A program made the translations under genes and the position numbers. Positions 63,377 to 64,000 of a DNA stretch of 64,000 bases are shown here, piece by piece; positions within the stretch are counted from its first letter, which is position 1, and the number at the start of each line of letters is the position of its first letter. The stretch comes from an uncultured bacterium (GTDB taxonomy: Bacteria; Actinomycetota; Coriobacteriia; Coriobacteriales; Atopobiaceae): assembly GCA_905214865.1 (NCBI GenBank), contig CAJMNO010000005.1, positions 62,001 through 126,000 of the forward strand, written 5' to 3'. Below the pieces are notes generated by a model. The model did no database searches, was not told the DNA's origin, and saw nothing but the letters and a program-made list of their open reading frames with translations.

Positions 63377-64000
63377 CTACTGCTGGGCCTTGAACTCCTC
63401 CAGGCGGTATCCGAGCATGCGCAGCGTGGTGATCTGCACGTTGGAGTGGATGTGCGCCATCTTCTTACGGAGGAACGAGACGTACGCCTCGACCGAGTTC
63501 TCGGAGGCCGCGCTGTCGGTGCCCCACACGCGGGTGAGCAGGTCCTGCTTCGAGACCACGCGCGCGGTGGGGCTCATCAGCATCTTCAGGACCTCGAACT
63601 CCTTGCCGGAGAGGTGCACGGTGCGCTCGCCGCAGCTCAGGTCGTGGGTGTTGAGGTCGAGCTTGAGGTCGGCAAACGTGAGCTCGTCGATGACAACGTC
63701 GCCCTGGCGCCTGGTGAGCGCCCTCACCCTGGCGAGGAGCTCGGGGGCCTCGAACGGCTTGGTCATGTAGTCGTCGGCCCCGGCGTCCAGGCCCTCTACC
63801 TTGTCGTTGGTTGAGGTCCTCGCGGTGAGCACCATCACGGGGATGGAGTTGCCCTCGTGCCTCAGCTCGTGGACCACGGAGAGTCCGTCCATGCCGGGCA
63901 GCATCACGTCGAGGATGACCGCGTCGTACATGCCGCTCTGCGCGGATGCAAGCCCTGCCTTCCCGTCGTAGGCTGCCTCTGCGTTGTATCCGCCGTCCTC
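63377..64000 (-). CDS. OmpR-family response regulator (5' part outside window)
   Basis: Open to the window edge: in-frame codons continue past the ATG at 63931, so the N-terminus is missing. The receiver keeps the phosphoacceptor Asp in AVILDVMLPGMDG, Thr in VLTART and Lys in DDYMTKPFE. The C-terminal winged helix shows VHLSGKEFEVLKMLM and VEAYVSFLRKKM. DNA-binding transcription factor controlled by the kinase gene that follows. Confidence 0.93.
   Translation of the reverse strand, partial: EDGGYNAEAAYDGKAGLASAQSGMYDAVILDVMLPGMDGLSVVHELRHEGNSIPVMVLTARTSTNDKVEGLDAGADDYMTKPFEAPELLARVRALTRRQGDVVIDELTFADLKLDLNTHDLSCGERTVHLSGKEFEVLKMLMSPTARVVSKQDLLTRVWGTDSAASENSVEAYVSFLRKKMAHIHSNVQITTLRMLGYRLEEFKAQQ

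Overview
The window is a 64 kb stretch of a GC-rich (clearly above 60% by eye) bacterial chromosome with dense, mostly co-directional gene blocks, short spacers and many overlapping stop/start codons. The gene set (arginine deiminase pathway, [FeFe]-hydrogenase, ATP-type PEP carboxykinase, Pta, UDP-galactopyranose mutase, an mre/rodA cluster next to L21-L27-Obg, no respiratory genes) points to a fermentative anaerobic actinobacterium of the class Coriobacteriia, most like Olsenella/Atopobiaceae. That placement is inference from gene content and base composition; no database was searched. No phage, transposase, CRISPR array or rRNA was seen; there is one tRNA (Arg, anticodon CCG).

Layout. 1-7.5 kb: tail of a permease-ATPase fusion, pckA, a hydrogenase pair (NuoF-type FeS domain fused to a GltD-like flavoprotein, then HydA) and, convergent, pta: carbon and redox disposal. 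7.7-10 kb: glf and a family 2 glycosyltransferase (galactofuranose glycans). 10-10.6 kb: a non-coding block with compound palindromic repeats. 10.6-12.5 kb: an NylC-type P1 peptidase, maf and a ferredoxin on the minus strand. 12.5-14.9 kb: an AT-richer EAL-domain membrane protein whose leader has a weak c-di-GMP-I riboswitch resemblance. 15-19 kb: rlmD and ppk1. 19-25.7 kb: arcA, arcB, an ArcD-type antiporter and a YfcC-type carrier, without arcC. 25.8-28.4 kb: trpS, a YgjP-like metalloprotease and 5-formyl-THF cyclo-ligase.

28.4-37.4 kb holds all seven shikimate steps plus both prephenate branches on the minus strand in the order aroF-tyrA-aroB-aroA-aroC-pheA-aroE/aroK-aroQ. The first seven genes are nearly gapless. 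The last gene is unusual: its AroQ domain is preceded by a PTS glucose-family EIIB domain that keeps its phosphorylatable cysteine. This is the most striking item in the window and may link sugar-transport phosphorylation state to aromatic biosynthesis (inference).

37.6-43.9 kb: tRNA-Arg, a CtpE-like P-type ATPase overlapping aconitase, and a zinc-ribbon membrane protein. 44-52 kb: cyclophilin, a TPR membrane protein, then mreB-mreC-mreD-PBP2-rodA (cell elongation). 52-60.8 kb: a DUF697 protein, a TIGR03960/DUF2344 radical-SAM pair, L21, L27, Obg, proB, nadD, yqeK and rsfS (ribosome assembly, NAD and proline supply). 60.8-64 kb (minus): dinB with an SOS-box-like site at its start, a sensor kinase and the 3' part of its response regulator, cut by the window end.
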